From contig RFLC01000054.1 of NCBI GenBank assembly GCA_003694055.1, positions 1 through 11,395 of the forward strand: a stretch of DNA of 11,395 nt, written 5' to 3'. The translations under genes and the position numbers were made by a program. Position 1 is the first letter of the stretch. Every line of letters begins with the position of its first letter. This stretch comes from Candidatus Pacearchaeota archaeon. GTDB lineage: Archaea; Nanobdellota; Nanobdellia; Pacearchaeales; GW2011-AR1. This document shows, in pieces, positions 1 through 6,791 of this stretch. Below the pieces are notes generated by a model. The model worked only from the letters and a program-made list of their open reading frames with translations, did not search any database and had not been told where the DNA came from.

Positions 1-1857
1 ACCTACAACCTCCCAATCGACAACTTCCACTCTGGCACGAACACAATCGAACTGCGCGGCACAAACATCCATGTCGCCGGAGGATTCATAAAAATAAACT
101 ACATCGGCGGAGTTGAGTTTGCAAACTTCACCCGTTACAGCTTCCCAGGTGTCAAGGGAGCAATCAATGTTTACGACGGCATGTACATCCCAGGCCAGCT
201 CAACTCCATGGACATTCTCCTGCACCTAGATAGCGACGAAGATGTATTCCTCAACATAGGAAATGTCACGGTCTACAACGGCACAACTAACGGAGAAGAA
301 AACATCACCATCTCAAACTCTCTCCTTTCCAGCTTGTTAGACTACAACTCACTCAGCAGCGAAACAGTTCCAATCAGAATTGGACTAATCAACGCATCCT
401 TCCAATCCCTTACGCAAAATGCAGATGTTTTCTCAGTCACAGACTTGTCTGGCAGCATGGAGGACTTCTGCGACGGCGGATGGGATGTGGTATGGTGTTG
501 CTTTTTCGGACCAGGCTACCAAGAGTGCAAAGACAACGCGACTGCGTGTCAGTCGTGCGGCGGCACCCACATACCAAAGCTCTCAAACGCGCAAGAAGCA
601 AACCGGGTGCTAGTTAACTCAGTTCTAAACTATTCAGGCAACAGAGTAGGGTTGGTTGGTTTCAGGTGGACAACTCTCCCCGACGATTACCACCCTCTTT
701 CCGACGACAACAACTCTTTGATAGCAGAGATTGACTCGTGGTGGGCTGGAGGCGGCACATGCATTTGCTGCGGAATTAACAGAGCAGTCCAGGGCTTCCA
801 AGAGAATTGGAGCGACAGCACAGTCAAAGCAATGGTCGTAATGAGCGACGGCATTGCAGGCACAGAATGCTCAGAGCAAGGAACAGGCGACGCAAGGCAA
901 GATGCAATCCAAGCTGCCTGCGAAGCAAAGAACAATTACAACATCACAGTTTACGCAGTTGGATTTGGCGAAGGTGCAGATGAGGCGACCTTGCAATCAA
1001 TCGCATCGTGCGGCGGCGGCTCGTACTACTACTCAACCATCGACCAAATCGCTCAAATCTACTCACAAATCTCGCAAGAAATTATAGCATCCTACCAAGA
1101 GCAAACAATCCAAGTCCAAGGTGCAATCAACACAACCCTCTACCCTGACTCGTACATTGCAATCAACTACACTTCCCCTGCCTCAAACGTTTACGGCTTG
1201 AAAGCAGTTGTGGAAGAGCAGTTTGATGATGCCTACCACGCAAGCTTTGACATTCCCGCAGATGTCACGATAAGCGAAGCGCGCGTCACCTCCTACTCAG
1301 GCCCACGCTGGACAAGCAGAGTGTTCGCAAACAACACCCTAGTTTACGACCTCTCAAAATATGGGGACGAGTTCATATCGCTCGGCGACCCTTATTTTGT
1401 TTACATCCCTCCCTCGCTCTTGCAAACTGGCCAAACAAACACAATCAACTTAACAACAGGCACAACACCCGATAACTCAACCCAGGGCTCAGCTTACAAC
1501 AAAGTCATCTACACTGCATTCAAAAACGCCACAAGCTTCACGCCTGTGCTTGCGCGCGCCGACGGATGCAACTGGACAATTGACTTCTACGACGACACTC
1601 AAATCAACATAAGCGTACCATCCAACTACAACGGAAACGAGCAATGCTCTTACACAAGCGGCACAACCGGCACAATTGCCTCATCGCAAGATGCCTTGCA
1701 GGTAGCAGTGTTGGAGTTGTTAAGAGAGCTTGACTTCAACTCCGACGGAAAAGTTGATGTTAAGTTCACATCGCAAGACCTGCAGCTCTCCACAAACGAG
1801 ATTGTTGACATCCCATATGTCTGGTCAACGGAAGTGGAGGTGAGAACATGGGTCTAA
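1..1857 (+). CDS. Secreted VWA-domain surface protein, 5' end missing
   Basis: The reading frame is open from base 1, so the protein starts upstream; 618 residues are visible. Residue numbers count from base 1. A beta-rich region (1-140) contains a GTNTIEL motif. The von Willebrand A domain (about 143-360) carries a full MIDAS: DLSGS at 148-152, the Thr of GGT at 253, and MSDG with Asp283; it closes with a typical YAVGFG strand and final helix. A second beta region has a matching NTINL motif near 480. A calcium-loop motif, DFNSDGKVD, lies at 578-586 behind a helix. Unusual features are six Cys packed into 157-186, three more next to the MIDAS Thr, and 18 N-x-S/T sequons, all pointing to an extracellular, disulfide-bonded glycoprotein. 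No membrane span is visible; an N-terminal anchor or prepilin signal may lie upstream. It overlaps the next gene, implying one operon. An adhesin or pilus-associated role is inferred. The VWA call is firm; the function is not. Confidence 0.88.
   Translation, partial: TYNLPIDNFHSGTNTIELRGTNIHVAGGFIKINYIGGVEFANFTRYSFPGVKGAINVYDGMYIPGQLNSMDILLHLDSDEDVFLNIGNVTVYNGTTNGEENITISNSLLSSLLDYNSLSSETVPIRIGLINASFQSLTQNADVFSVTDLSGSMEDFCDGGWDVVWCCFFGPGYQECKDNATACQSCGGTHIPKLSNAQEANRVLVNSVLNYSGNRVGLVGFRWTTLPDDYHPLSDDNNSLIAEIDSWWAGGGTCICCGINRAVQGFQENWSDSTVKAMVVMSDGIAGTECSEQGTGDARQDAIQAACEAKNNYNITVYAVGFGEGADEATLQSIASCGGGSYYYSTIDQIAQIYSQISQEIIASYQEQTIQVQGAINTTLYPDSYIAINYTSPASNVYGLKAVVEEQFDDAYHASFDIPADVTISEARVTSYSGPRWTSRVFANNTLVYDLSKYGDEFISLGDPYFVYIPPSLLQTGQTNTINLTTGTTPDNSTQGSAYNKVIYTAFKNATSFTPVLARADGCNWTIDFYDDTQINISVPSNYNGNEQCSYTSGTTGTIASSQDALQVAVLELLRELDFNSDGKVDVKFTSQDLQLSTNEIVDIPYVWSTEVEVRTWV
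1836..1843 (+). promoter_or_regulatory. Shine-Dalgarno site for the prepilin-like gene
   Basis: GGAGGTGA lies inside the end of the VWA gene, four bases before the ATG at 1848. It is a near-perfect match to the archaeal anti-Shine-Dalgarno sequence and fixes that start. Genes elsewhere in the window mostly lack such a site and appear leaderless, as expected for first versus internal genes of archaeal operons. Confidence 0.8.
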
Positions 1858-2801
1858 AACCATCCATCGTTTTGAAAAATAAAAAAGGGTTCCTCCTGAC
1901 AACGCTCACCCTATTCATAATCTTCCTTTTTGTTCTAACATACGCGATTTTGCTTAGCAAGCGCGATGTGAGGAGCGAGCAAGAGAGAGTGAAAAGCTTG
2001 AACGAGTTTGTGTTTGCAATGAAACAAGACCTGCCAAGGCAGCTGAACATCTTCACCTTCCGAACCTTGTTTTTGCTTGAGAAAAGAATTATCGACACTG
2101 GAAGTTATGTTGACAACATGACTTTAAGGTTTGAAGAAGCTTTCTTCAACGGCACGCTTTACGACGAGCCGCAAAGCATTCTCATCGGTGCGAGCTACAA
2201 CGACATCGTGCAAAGTTTGCAAGAGCGAGGCGAGCTGGTTGGGTTGAACATCACTCTTTCCAACCCCCGCGTTAGGTTGTTCCAACCAAACCCTTGGAAT
2301 GTAGAATTCGAGCTAACCGCTCAAATGTTCATCGAAGACCAAGGCGGACTCGCGCGCTGGAACTCTAGCGTAACAAGCTCAGGAAAAGTTGCGATAGAAA
2401 AGTTTGATGACCCGATTTACTTGGTAAACACGAACTCGCTAATAGCGCACAAATTCGTAAAAACTCCTTACGAAGTCTTCGTTTCAAACGGCGACGCATC
2501 CAACCTATCAGACCATTTGCAAAACTCATACTATGTTGAGTCGAGCAGCGCGCCGAGCTTTTTGGACAGATTTGAGGGCAAACTCAGCAACCCAAGTACT
2601 CTCGGAATAGAATCGCTTGTCAACCTGGAGGAGCTGTCTGCGCAAGGAATTGGCGTGACTGAAAAGTCAGTTGTGGATTACATCTATTTCTCGAGCAACA
2701 ACCCTAGCTTCTGCGCTGTGCAAGAATCAGGTCTGCCAAGCTGGTTTAGGATTGACACTGCCCACACCTCAAAATATCAAGTCACATGCGTGCCAAGTTA
2801 A
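1848..2801 (+). CDS. Prepilin-like surface protein with one N-terminal membrane helix
   Basis: This 317-residue protein is not recognised as a named family. It begins with a short basic segment (KNKKG, residues 10-14) followed directly by a hydrophobic helix at 15-36. That is the layout of a type IV prepilin signal, with possible cleavage after Gly14. The usual Glu at mature position 5 is replaced by Thr, so it may be a pilin-like anchor rather than a major pilin. The rest is soluble, with an alpha-helical stretch to about residue 80, then a beta-rich region. Five usable N-x-S/T sequons (Asn 90, 101, 134, 172, 219) and only two Cys (289 and 314, possibly a disulfide) fit an extracellular location. 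It overlaps the VWA gene by 10 bases and has a strong Shine-Dalgarno site, so the two are co-translated and probably work together on the cell surface. A plain signal-anchor protein is the alternative. Confidence 0.75.
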   Translation: MGLKPSIVLKNKKGFLLTTLTLFIIFLFVLTYAILLSKRDVRSEQERVKSLNEFVFAMKQDLPRQLNIFTFRTLFLLEKRIIDTGSYVDNMTLRFEEAFFNGTLYDEPQSILIGASYNDIVQSLQERGELVGLNITLSNPRVRLFQPNPWNVEFELTAQMFIEDQGGLARWNSSVTSSGKVAIEKFDDPIYLVNTNSLIAHKFVKTPYEVFVSNGDASNLSDHLQNSYYVESSSAPSFLDRFEGKLSNPSTLGIESLVNLEELSAQGIGVTEKSVVDYIYFSSNNPSFCAVQESGLPSWFRIDTAHTSKYQVTCVPS

Positions 2802-2815
2802 GGTGCCAAGTTAAC
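2790..2815 (+). repeat. 13-base tandem duplication across a stop codon
   Basis: The segment GTGCCAAGTTAA occurs at 2790-2801 and again at 2803-2814, with one base between, so the stop codon of the prepilin-like gene is duplicated just downstream. It looks like a small slippage duplication. The second copy is outside the coding region. Confidence 0.7.
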
Positions 2816-2851
2816 ACGCGCAAACCTCTCACCTTCAAAAACCTCCTGTTT

Positions 2852-2926
2852 GGAAAGCGCGCGGAGCGCGTAAGAGCACTGTAAAAAGCAAAAACTTGCG
2901 CGCGCCTAACTTCAAGCGCGCTTTCC
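2852..2926. repeat. 11-base inverted repeat with a 53-base loop
   Basis: GGAAAGCGCGC at 2852-2862 is the exact reverse complement of GCGCGCTTTCC at 2916-2926. The loop contains further GCGC-rich pieces that could pair. It lies about 50 bases past the stop of the surface operon, so it could form a 3' structure on that transcript. No T-run follows, so it is not a standard terminator. GCGC words are common in this genome, which lowers the significance. Confidence 0.45.
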
Positions 2927-2957
2927 CTCACTAACCCTACAAATCTCTCAACAAAAG

Positions 2958-2979
2958 TGTATATACACATGTATATACA
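2958..2979. promoter_or_regulatory. Double palindrome, possible operator
   Basis: Two identical perfect 10-base palindromes, TGTATATACA, lie at 2958-2967 and 2970-2979 with two bases between, so their centres are 12 bases apart. This resembles tandem binding sites for a dimeric regulator. The TATATA cores could also serve as TATA-like boxes, but no convincing gene starts 25-30 bases away on either strand. The palindromes are seen directly; a regulatory role is inferred. Confidence 0.4.
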
Positions 2980-3099
2980 GAAGCGCAGGTGGCAGATCCG
3001 CTCGCCTAGAAAAGATAGCAAGCGCACTAATCTCATGCTCACCAGATTGAACTAACAATTGCTAATCCACAAAACAATAAATTCCCCCTCTAGCACCTC

Positions 3100-3152
3100 A
3101 AAAAGCCAAAAATAAAAAGGAAGCAATTTATCTAACAAGCGAACCATTCGCT
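3100..3152 (-). terminator. Terminator of the zinc-ribbon gene
   Basis: On the minus strand, 14 bases past the TAA stop, AGCGAA and TTCGCT form a perfect 6-base stem with a 3-base loop (3138-3152). T-rich runs follow at 3100-3118. Archaeal termination depends mainly on such T tracts; the hairpin strengthens the call. Confidence 0.5.
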
Positions 3153-3166
3153 CAGTCTCTCCACAG

Positions 3167-4075
3167 TTAAAAATTTTCCGTCGCAAGAGTACGTTTGTGT
3201 ATGTTGGAAGCGTGCTTCTTAAATTTCCTGTAAGTTTCTCGCACAAAGTCTACTGGCAAAGTGAGAATTTTTCCAATGATAGAAGCAGGATAAAGGCGAT
3301 CAGGGCACTGAATGGCTTCTCTAACTATCCCATCCGCTACAGCCAAGCAGAAACCCCCAAGAGCATAGCACGAAGCGTGCTCCATAGCTGAATCTGCGCC
3401 CAACGATGATGAAAGAAGCTCATATGAAATATACCCTGCTAAAGTTGAGTAACTAATAAAATTTGTCCATAAAGAAACATTAGCAGCCGTTTCTTCATTA
3501 AAAACATCTTCCCCGAGTTTATCCTGTAACCATCTGCGATGAGACGCAGGCAAGTTTCCTAAAATAGGATATGTTAGCGGTTTGCCTATATCAAAAGCCA
3601 GTCTCACGCTCTCTACTCCAATCGACTTTGCCAAGCGAGATAATGTGCTTCTCCGAGTTATCGTTTCAAATCCGCGTTCGTCCATTCTTTCCTTACTTTC
3701 ATCATTCTCTCGCATATATTGCGGTGCGCTTCCTCCTATCTCAGACTGGCCGCGCGACGCATTAGAGCCTTGCACGGATGGATACTGACTACCGCATCTA
3801 TGGCAATACCTTGCATTTTCTCTCCTAGCTGCGCTGCACCCTTCAGTACTGCAGTAAATCTGTTGGGTTTGCGTTATTTCAGAAGAATGCCCTTCCGGAA
3901 TATCTTGCATAATCTCCCGCGCTTCTTCCAAAATCCTTTCAATCCCGGGATTATCTCTAAGCAACTCTTCTTTAGAAACTCCTGCTTTAATAGCGGCTTG
4001 GTAAGAATCTACAACTCTCTGCAAGCTTTCTAGCCTTCGCATCTTTTGCAACTTTGCGAATTGCTCATCAGTCAT
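3167..4075 (-). CDS. Zinc-ribbon protein with hydrophobic C-terminal segments, unknown function
   Basis: Not a family I recognise; 302 residues from the ATG at 4075. Residues 1-65 are charged and helical. A four-Cys zinc ribbon follows (C75, C80, C91, C94; CSTEGC then CHRCG). Residues 100-140 are polar and probably a disordered linker. From about 140 the protein is helical, with two hydrophobic stretches near 200-223 and 233-252 that could be a membrane hairpin or buried helices, then a basic tail (265-295). There is no signal peptide, so the zinc ribbon would be cytoplasmic. The start is uncertain: the ATG at 4075 has no Shine-Dalgarno site, whereas the TATA box at 4159-4166 would place the transcript start on an in-frame ATG at 4135. 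That longer frame is broken by a TAG at 4109-4111. The gene stands alone between convergent and divergent neighbours. Confidence 0.75.
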   Translation of the reverse strand: MTDEQFAKLQKMRRLESLQRVVDSYQAAIKAGVSKEELLRDNPGIERILEEAREIMQDIPEGHSSEITQTQQIYCSTEGCSAARRENARYCHRCGSQYPSVQGSNASRGQSEIGGSAPQYMRENDESKERMDERGFETITRRSTLSRLAKSIGVESVRLAFDIGKPLTYPILGNLPASHRRWLQDKLGEDVFNEETAANVSLWTNFISYSTLAGYISYELLSSSLGADSAMEHASCYALGGFCLAVADGIVREAIQCPDRLYPASIIGKILTLPVDFVRETYRKFKKHASNIHKRTLATENF

Positions 4076-4158
4076 GCGCGCATATTCAATAGCATAGGAA
4101 TCTACTCGCTACCCCTCACGAGTTCCTTCTCCCATAAGAAAAGATGGAAAATTAACGT

Positions 4159-4166
4159 TTATAAAT
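4159..4166 (-). promoter_or_regulatory. TATA box for the zinc-ribbon gene
   Basis: TTTATAAA preceded on the minus strand by an A-rich BRE-like AAAAT. A transcript start 25-27 bases downstream falls at about 4135-4137, right at an ATG (4133-4135) in frame with the zinc-ribbon gene but separated from it by an amber codon. If translation really begins at 4075, the leader is about 60 bases. Confidence 0.6.
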
Positions 4167-4314
4167 TTTACCATTTAATTTACTACTTTTTCGTTTCTAA
4201 GGATTTCGCGCAAAAACAACTAGCTGCAGTGTTCTTTACTCACAGAACTAAGACCGCAAAAATAAATTATCGTTGCTTTCTCTAACACTACAACCTCCTG
4301 ACTTTGAAATTCAC

Positions 4315-4323
4315 AAAATTTAA
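4315..4323 (+). promoter_or_regulatory. Weak TATA-like box for the Nudix gene
   Basis: AAAATTTAA lies about 28 bases before the ATG at 4348, the spacing of a leaderless archaeal promoter. There is no Shine-Dalgarno site before that ATG. The match to the TATA consensus is modest. Confidence 0.4.
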
Positions 4324-4347
4324 GTAAGCTCATAATTTCTCTTGTAA

Positions 4348-4836
4348 ATGCGAGGCATGTCTGCTGGATTGCTGATGTACAAACTCAAAAACGGCGAGAT
4401 AAATGTGTTTTTGGTGCATCCAGGAGGGCCGTTTTGGAAGAACAAGGACGAGGGTGCGTGGAGCATACCAAAAGGCGAGCTGAATGATAACGAGGACGCG
4501 CTGAGCGCGGCGATGCGCGAAACGTTTGAAGAAACAGGAATTAAAGCGCCGGACGAAAAAGAAAAATACATTTACCTCGGTTTCACAAAAACAAAATCAG
4601 GAAAAGTCATACACGCCTGGGCTTTTGAAGGCGATTGGAACGGGGAACTTGCATGCACAACCTACGTCGAGCGCGACGACCCAAAGCGCGGAAAACTAAA
4701 ATTCCCTGAAGTTGACAAAGCAGCTTTCTTTCCCCTAGCTGAAGCAAAGAAAAAAATCCACCCAAGCCAACTCGTTTTCTTAGAACAACTTGAGAAAAAG
4801 TTGAAAAATCCCAAGCTAGAGAGCTCGCCGCGTTAA
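4348..4836 (+). CDS. Nudix hydrolase
   Basis: This 162-residue cytoplasmic enzyme hydrolyses a nucleoside diphosphate linked to another group; the substrate cannot be read from the sequence. The Nudix box fits the consensus at residues 43-65: Gly43, Glu49, Arg57-Glu58 and Glu61-Glu62, then Thr-Gly-Ile. The Glu residues bind the metal. Just before it comes PGGPFWKNKDEGAWSIPKG, a pattern I associate with a widespread single-domain, MutT-like subfamily (from memory, not searched). Length is normal for a lone Nudix domain, with a short Lys-rich C-terminal helix. The ATG at 4348 suits a leaderless promoter; the ATG at 4357 (MSAGLL) is a plausible alternative because family members often begin close to that motif. 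It is divergent from the zinc-ribbon gene and about 200 bases before the ligase gene. A role in clearing damaged or signalling nucleotides is inferred. Confidence 0.93.
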   Translation: MRGMSAGLLMYKLKNGEINVFLVHPGGPFWKNKDEGAWSIPKGELNDNEDALSAAMRETFEETGIKAPDEKEKYIYLGFTKTKSGKVIHAWAFEGDWNGELACTTYVERDDPKRGKLKFPEVDKAAFFPLAEAKKKIHPSQLVFLEQLEKKLKNPKLESSPR

Positions 4837-5007
4837 GACATAAAACAACAATTGCCCTGCCTAACTTTTATTGCAAACTCTCTAACAAACTTGCTCCCTC
4901 TCGCGCGCCCCTCTCAAGTAACTCTCAACCCGAATGCACTCGCGCTCTTGCAAGCCTAGCTAGAGTAGCAATGACTCCACCTAACAAATCTCGCAAACTG
5001 CTAAGAA

Positions 5008-5014
5008 TTAAATA
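5008..5014 (+). promoter_or_regulatory. TATA box for the DNA ligase gene
   Basis: TTAAATA is centred about 26 bases before the ATG at 5036, so transcription should begin at or next to that codon. This favours 5036 over the in-frame ATG at 5042. No Shine-Dalgarno site is present. Confidence 0.6.
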
Positions 5015-5035
5015 CTTCCGACGCAATAAAATCAT

Positions 5036-6751
5036 ATGGCAATGCTTTACTCCCAGCTAGTTGAGGTGTATGAAAAACTCAGCAGGCACTCCTCAAAGAT
5101 TGAGAAAACCCACATCCTAGCAGACTTTCTAAAAGAGCTTGCAAAGCATGGAAAGAAAGAATGGATTTATCTGCTGAGGGGAAGGGTTGTCTCTGACTAT
5201 GACACGCGCGAAATCGGAATCTCAGACAAGCTGGCTGTGAAGGCAATTGCGTTCTCGTTTGGAATTGACGAGAAAGAGATATTTGAGGAGTACAAAAAAG
5301 TCGGCGACCTCGGAGAGATAGCAGAGCACTTTTCGACGAGAAAAAAGCAAGTTTCGCTCCTCAAGCAGCGCCTCACGATTGAGCGCGTTTTCAACGAACT
5401 TCGGAAGCTTCTCGAAGTCGAGGGTTCTGGCTCAATAAGCTTGAAGATTGAGATAATCTCCTCGCTGCTCTCGTCCGCTGAACAGAAAGAGGCAAAATAC
5501 CTTGTGCGCACATTGCTCGGCGACTTGCGAGTGGGCGTGGGCGAGAACATTTTGCGGGATGCGATAGTTGAGGCATTTTTCAAAGAGGACAAGAGCGCGG
5601 CAGAGCTGGTAGCGCGTGCATACGAACTTGCGAACGACTTTGCGCAGGTTTTCGAGGCAGCAAAGCGCGGCAAGGCTGAGTTGGAGAAGATTGAAATCAC
5701 GCCAGGCAGGCCAGTGAAAGTAATGTTGCCAGTGAAAGTCACGAGCGTGGCAGAGGCGTTCAAGGTGTGCGGCAAGCCAGCTGAGATAGAGCACAAGTAC
5801 GACGGCTTCAGGGTTGTGATTAGCAAGGACTCGCGAGGCGAGCTCAAATTATTCACGCGCCGCTTGGAAGATGTGACAAAACAATTCCCTGATGTGTGCA
5901 AAGCTGTTGAAAAGCTTGTGAAAGGAAAGAGCTTTATCCTAGACTCTGAGGTTGTGGGGTATGACAAAAAAACGAAACGCTACAAGCCGTTCGAGGCAAT
6001 AAGCCAACGCATCAAAAGGAAGTATGAGATAAAGAAGCTCGTCGAGGAATTGCCTGTCGAGGTGAATGTTTTTGATGTTCTTTACTACAACGGCAAGAGT
6101 GTCATGAAAGAGCCGTTCAAAAAAAGGCGCGCGCTGCTTGAGAAGATTGTGAAGAGCAAACCGCTAGAGTTGAAGCTGGCAGAGAACATCATCACTGCAG
6201 ACGAGCGTGTAGCTGAGCGTTTCTATCGCGATGTGTTGCGCGCTGGCGAGGAGGGCGTGATTTTCAAAAACCTCGAGGCGCCTTACACACCCGGCAGGAG
6301 AGTCGGCAACATGGTCAAGCTAAAACCAGTTGTCAAAGACCTTGACCTAGTTATCGTCGGAGCAGAGTTCGGCTCAGGAAAACGCGCGGGCTGGCTCACA
6401 AGCTACATCCTAGCTTGCAGGCACAACGACAAGTTCCTGGAGGTCGGCAAAGTTTCATCCGGTCTGAAAGAAAAAGAAGGCGAGGGCACAACTTACGAGG
6501 AGATGACGCGCCTATTGAAGCCGCTAGTGAAGCGCTCAGACGGCAAGTTCGTCGAGGTGGCTCCAAAACTAGTTGTCTCTGTCACCTACCAAAACATACA
6601 AAAAAGTCCTGCCTACACCTCTGGCTTTGCGCTGCGCTTCCCAAGAATCACAATGTACCGCCCAGACAGAAACACGAGCGACATAGCAACCCTCGACGAC
6701 ATCAAGCAAGCTTACCTCGCGCAATTCAAACGCAAGAAAACCACGCGCTAA
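5036..6751 (+). CDS. lig: ATP-dependent DNA ligase
   Basis: It seals nicks in duplex DNA using ATP, joining Okazaki fragments and finishing repair. The 571 residues match the archaeal replicative type in length. Residues 1-215 form the all-helical DNA-binding domain. The adenylation domain has motif I, KYDGFR, with nucleophile Lys254; motif III, LDSEVV (302-307); IIIa, FDVLYYNG (346-353); IV, EEGVIFKN (405-412); and V, VKLKP (427-431). The OB-fold domain runs from about 435 to the end, with the RFPR segment near 534-537. All catalytic residues are present. QVSLL at 105-109 sits where the PCNA-contacting QKSFF motif lies in Pyrococcus ligase, so sliding-clamp binding is plausible. The ATG at 5036 is favoured by promoter spacing; 5042 (MLYSQL) resembles the start of other archaeal ligases and would remove only two residues. 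It stands alone as a transcription unit, and the next gene has its own promoter. Confidence 0.98.
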   Translation: MAMLYSQLVEVYEKLSRHSSKIEKTHILADFLKELAKHGKKEWIYLLRGRVVSDYDTREIGISDKLAVKAIAFSFGIDEKEIFEEYKKVGDLGEIAEHFSTRKKQVSLLKQRLTIERVFNELRKLLEVEGSGSISLKIEIISSLLSSAEQKEAKYLVRTLLGDLRVGVGENILRDAIVEAFFKEDKSAAELVARAYELANDFAQVFEAAKRGKAELEKIEITPGRPVKVMLPVKVTSVAEAFKVCGKPAEIEHKYDGFRVVISKDSRGELKLFTRRLEDVTKQFPDVCKAVEKLVKGKSFILDSEVVGYDKKTKRYKPFEAISQRIKRKYEIKKLVEELPVEVNVFDVLYYNGKSVMKEPFKKRRALLEKIVKSKPLELKLAENIITADERVAERFYRDVLRAGEEGVIFKNLEAPYTPGRRVGNMVKLKPVVKDLDLVIVGAEFGSGKRAGWLTSYILACRHNDKFLEVGKVSSGLKEKEGEGTTYEEMTRLLKPLVKRSDGKFVEVAPKLVVSVTYQNIQKSPAYTSGFALRFPRITMYRPDRNTSDIATLDDIKQAYLAQFKRKKTTR

Positions 6752-6763
6752 TCTTCCGCAAAG

Positions 6764-6770
6764 TTTATAT
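6764..6770 (+). promoter_or_regulatory. TATA box for the C39-like gene
   Basis: TTTATAT, centred 25 bases before the ATG at 6792, indicates a leaderless transcript. It begins 12 bases after the ligase stop codon. Confidence 0.65.
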
Positions 6771-6791
6771 CCCTCTCTGCCACGCCAAAGC

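Larger units (their letters stand above)
2802..3166. other. 365-base intergenic region, no gene seen
   Basis: This stretch separates the convergent prepilin-like and zinc-ribbon genes. It holds an 11-base inverted repeat with a long loop, a double AT-rich palindrome, and the terminator of the minus-strand gene. Open frames crossing it are Arg/Cys-rich, lack promoters or Shine-Dalgarno sites, and overlap these elements, so I do not call them. No tRNA cloverleaf was found by eye. Confidence 0.6.

Noticed and set aside
2782..3042. 86-codon minus-strand open frame in the intergenic region
   Set aside because: Arg- and Cys-rich with no domain, no TATA box or Shine-Dalgarno site before its ATG, and it overlaps the twin palindrome and the end of the surface operon.
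2967..3050. Possible tRNA-like stretch with a GTTCAATC segment on the minus strand
   Set aside because: No matching acceptor, D-arm and anticodon stems could be drawn, so no tRNA is called.
4046..4285. 79-codon plus-strand open frame between the zinc-ribbon and Nudix genes
   Set aside because: It crosses the TATA box and start region of the minus-strand gene, has no own promoter and no recognisable features.
4837..5035. Possible small RNA or gene between the Nudix and ligase genes
   Set aside because: Under 200 bases, pyrimidine-rich, no convincing hairpin, C/D-box pair or open frame; only the ligase TATA box is supportable.
5197..5967. 256-codon minus-strand open frame inside the ligase gene
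   Set aside because: Ser-rich low-quality translation, entirely antisense to a complete ligase with all motifs; a shadow frame.
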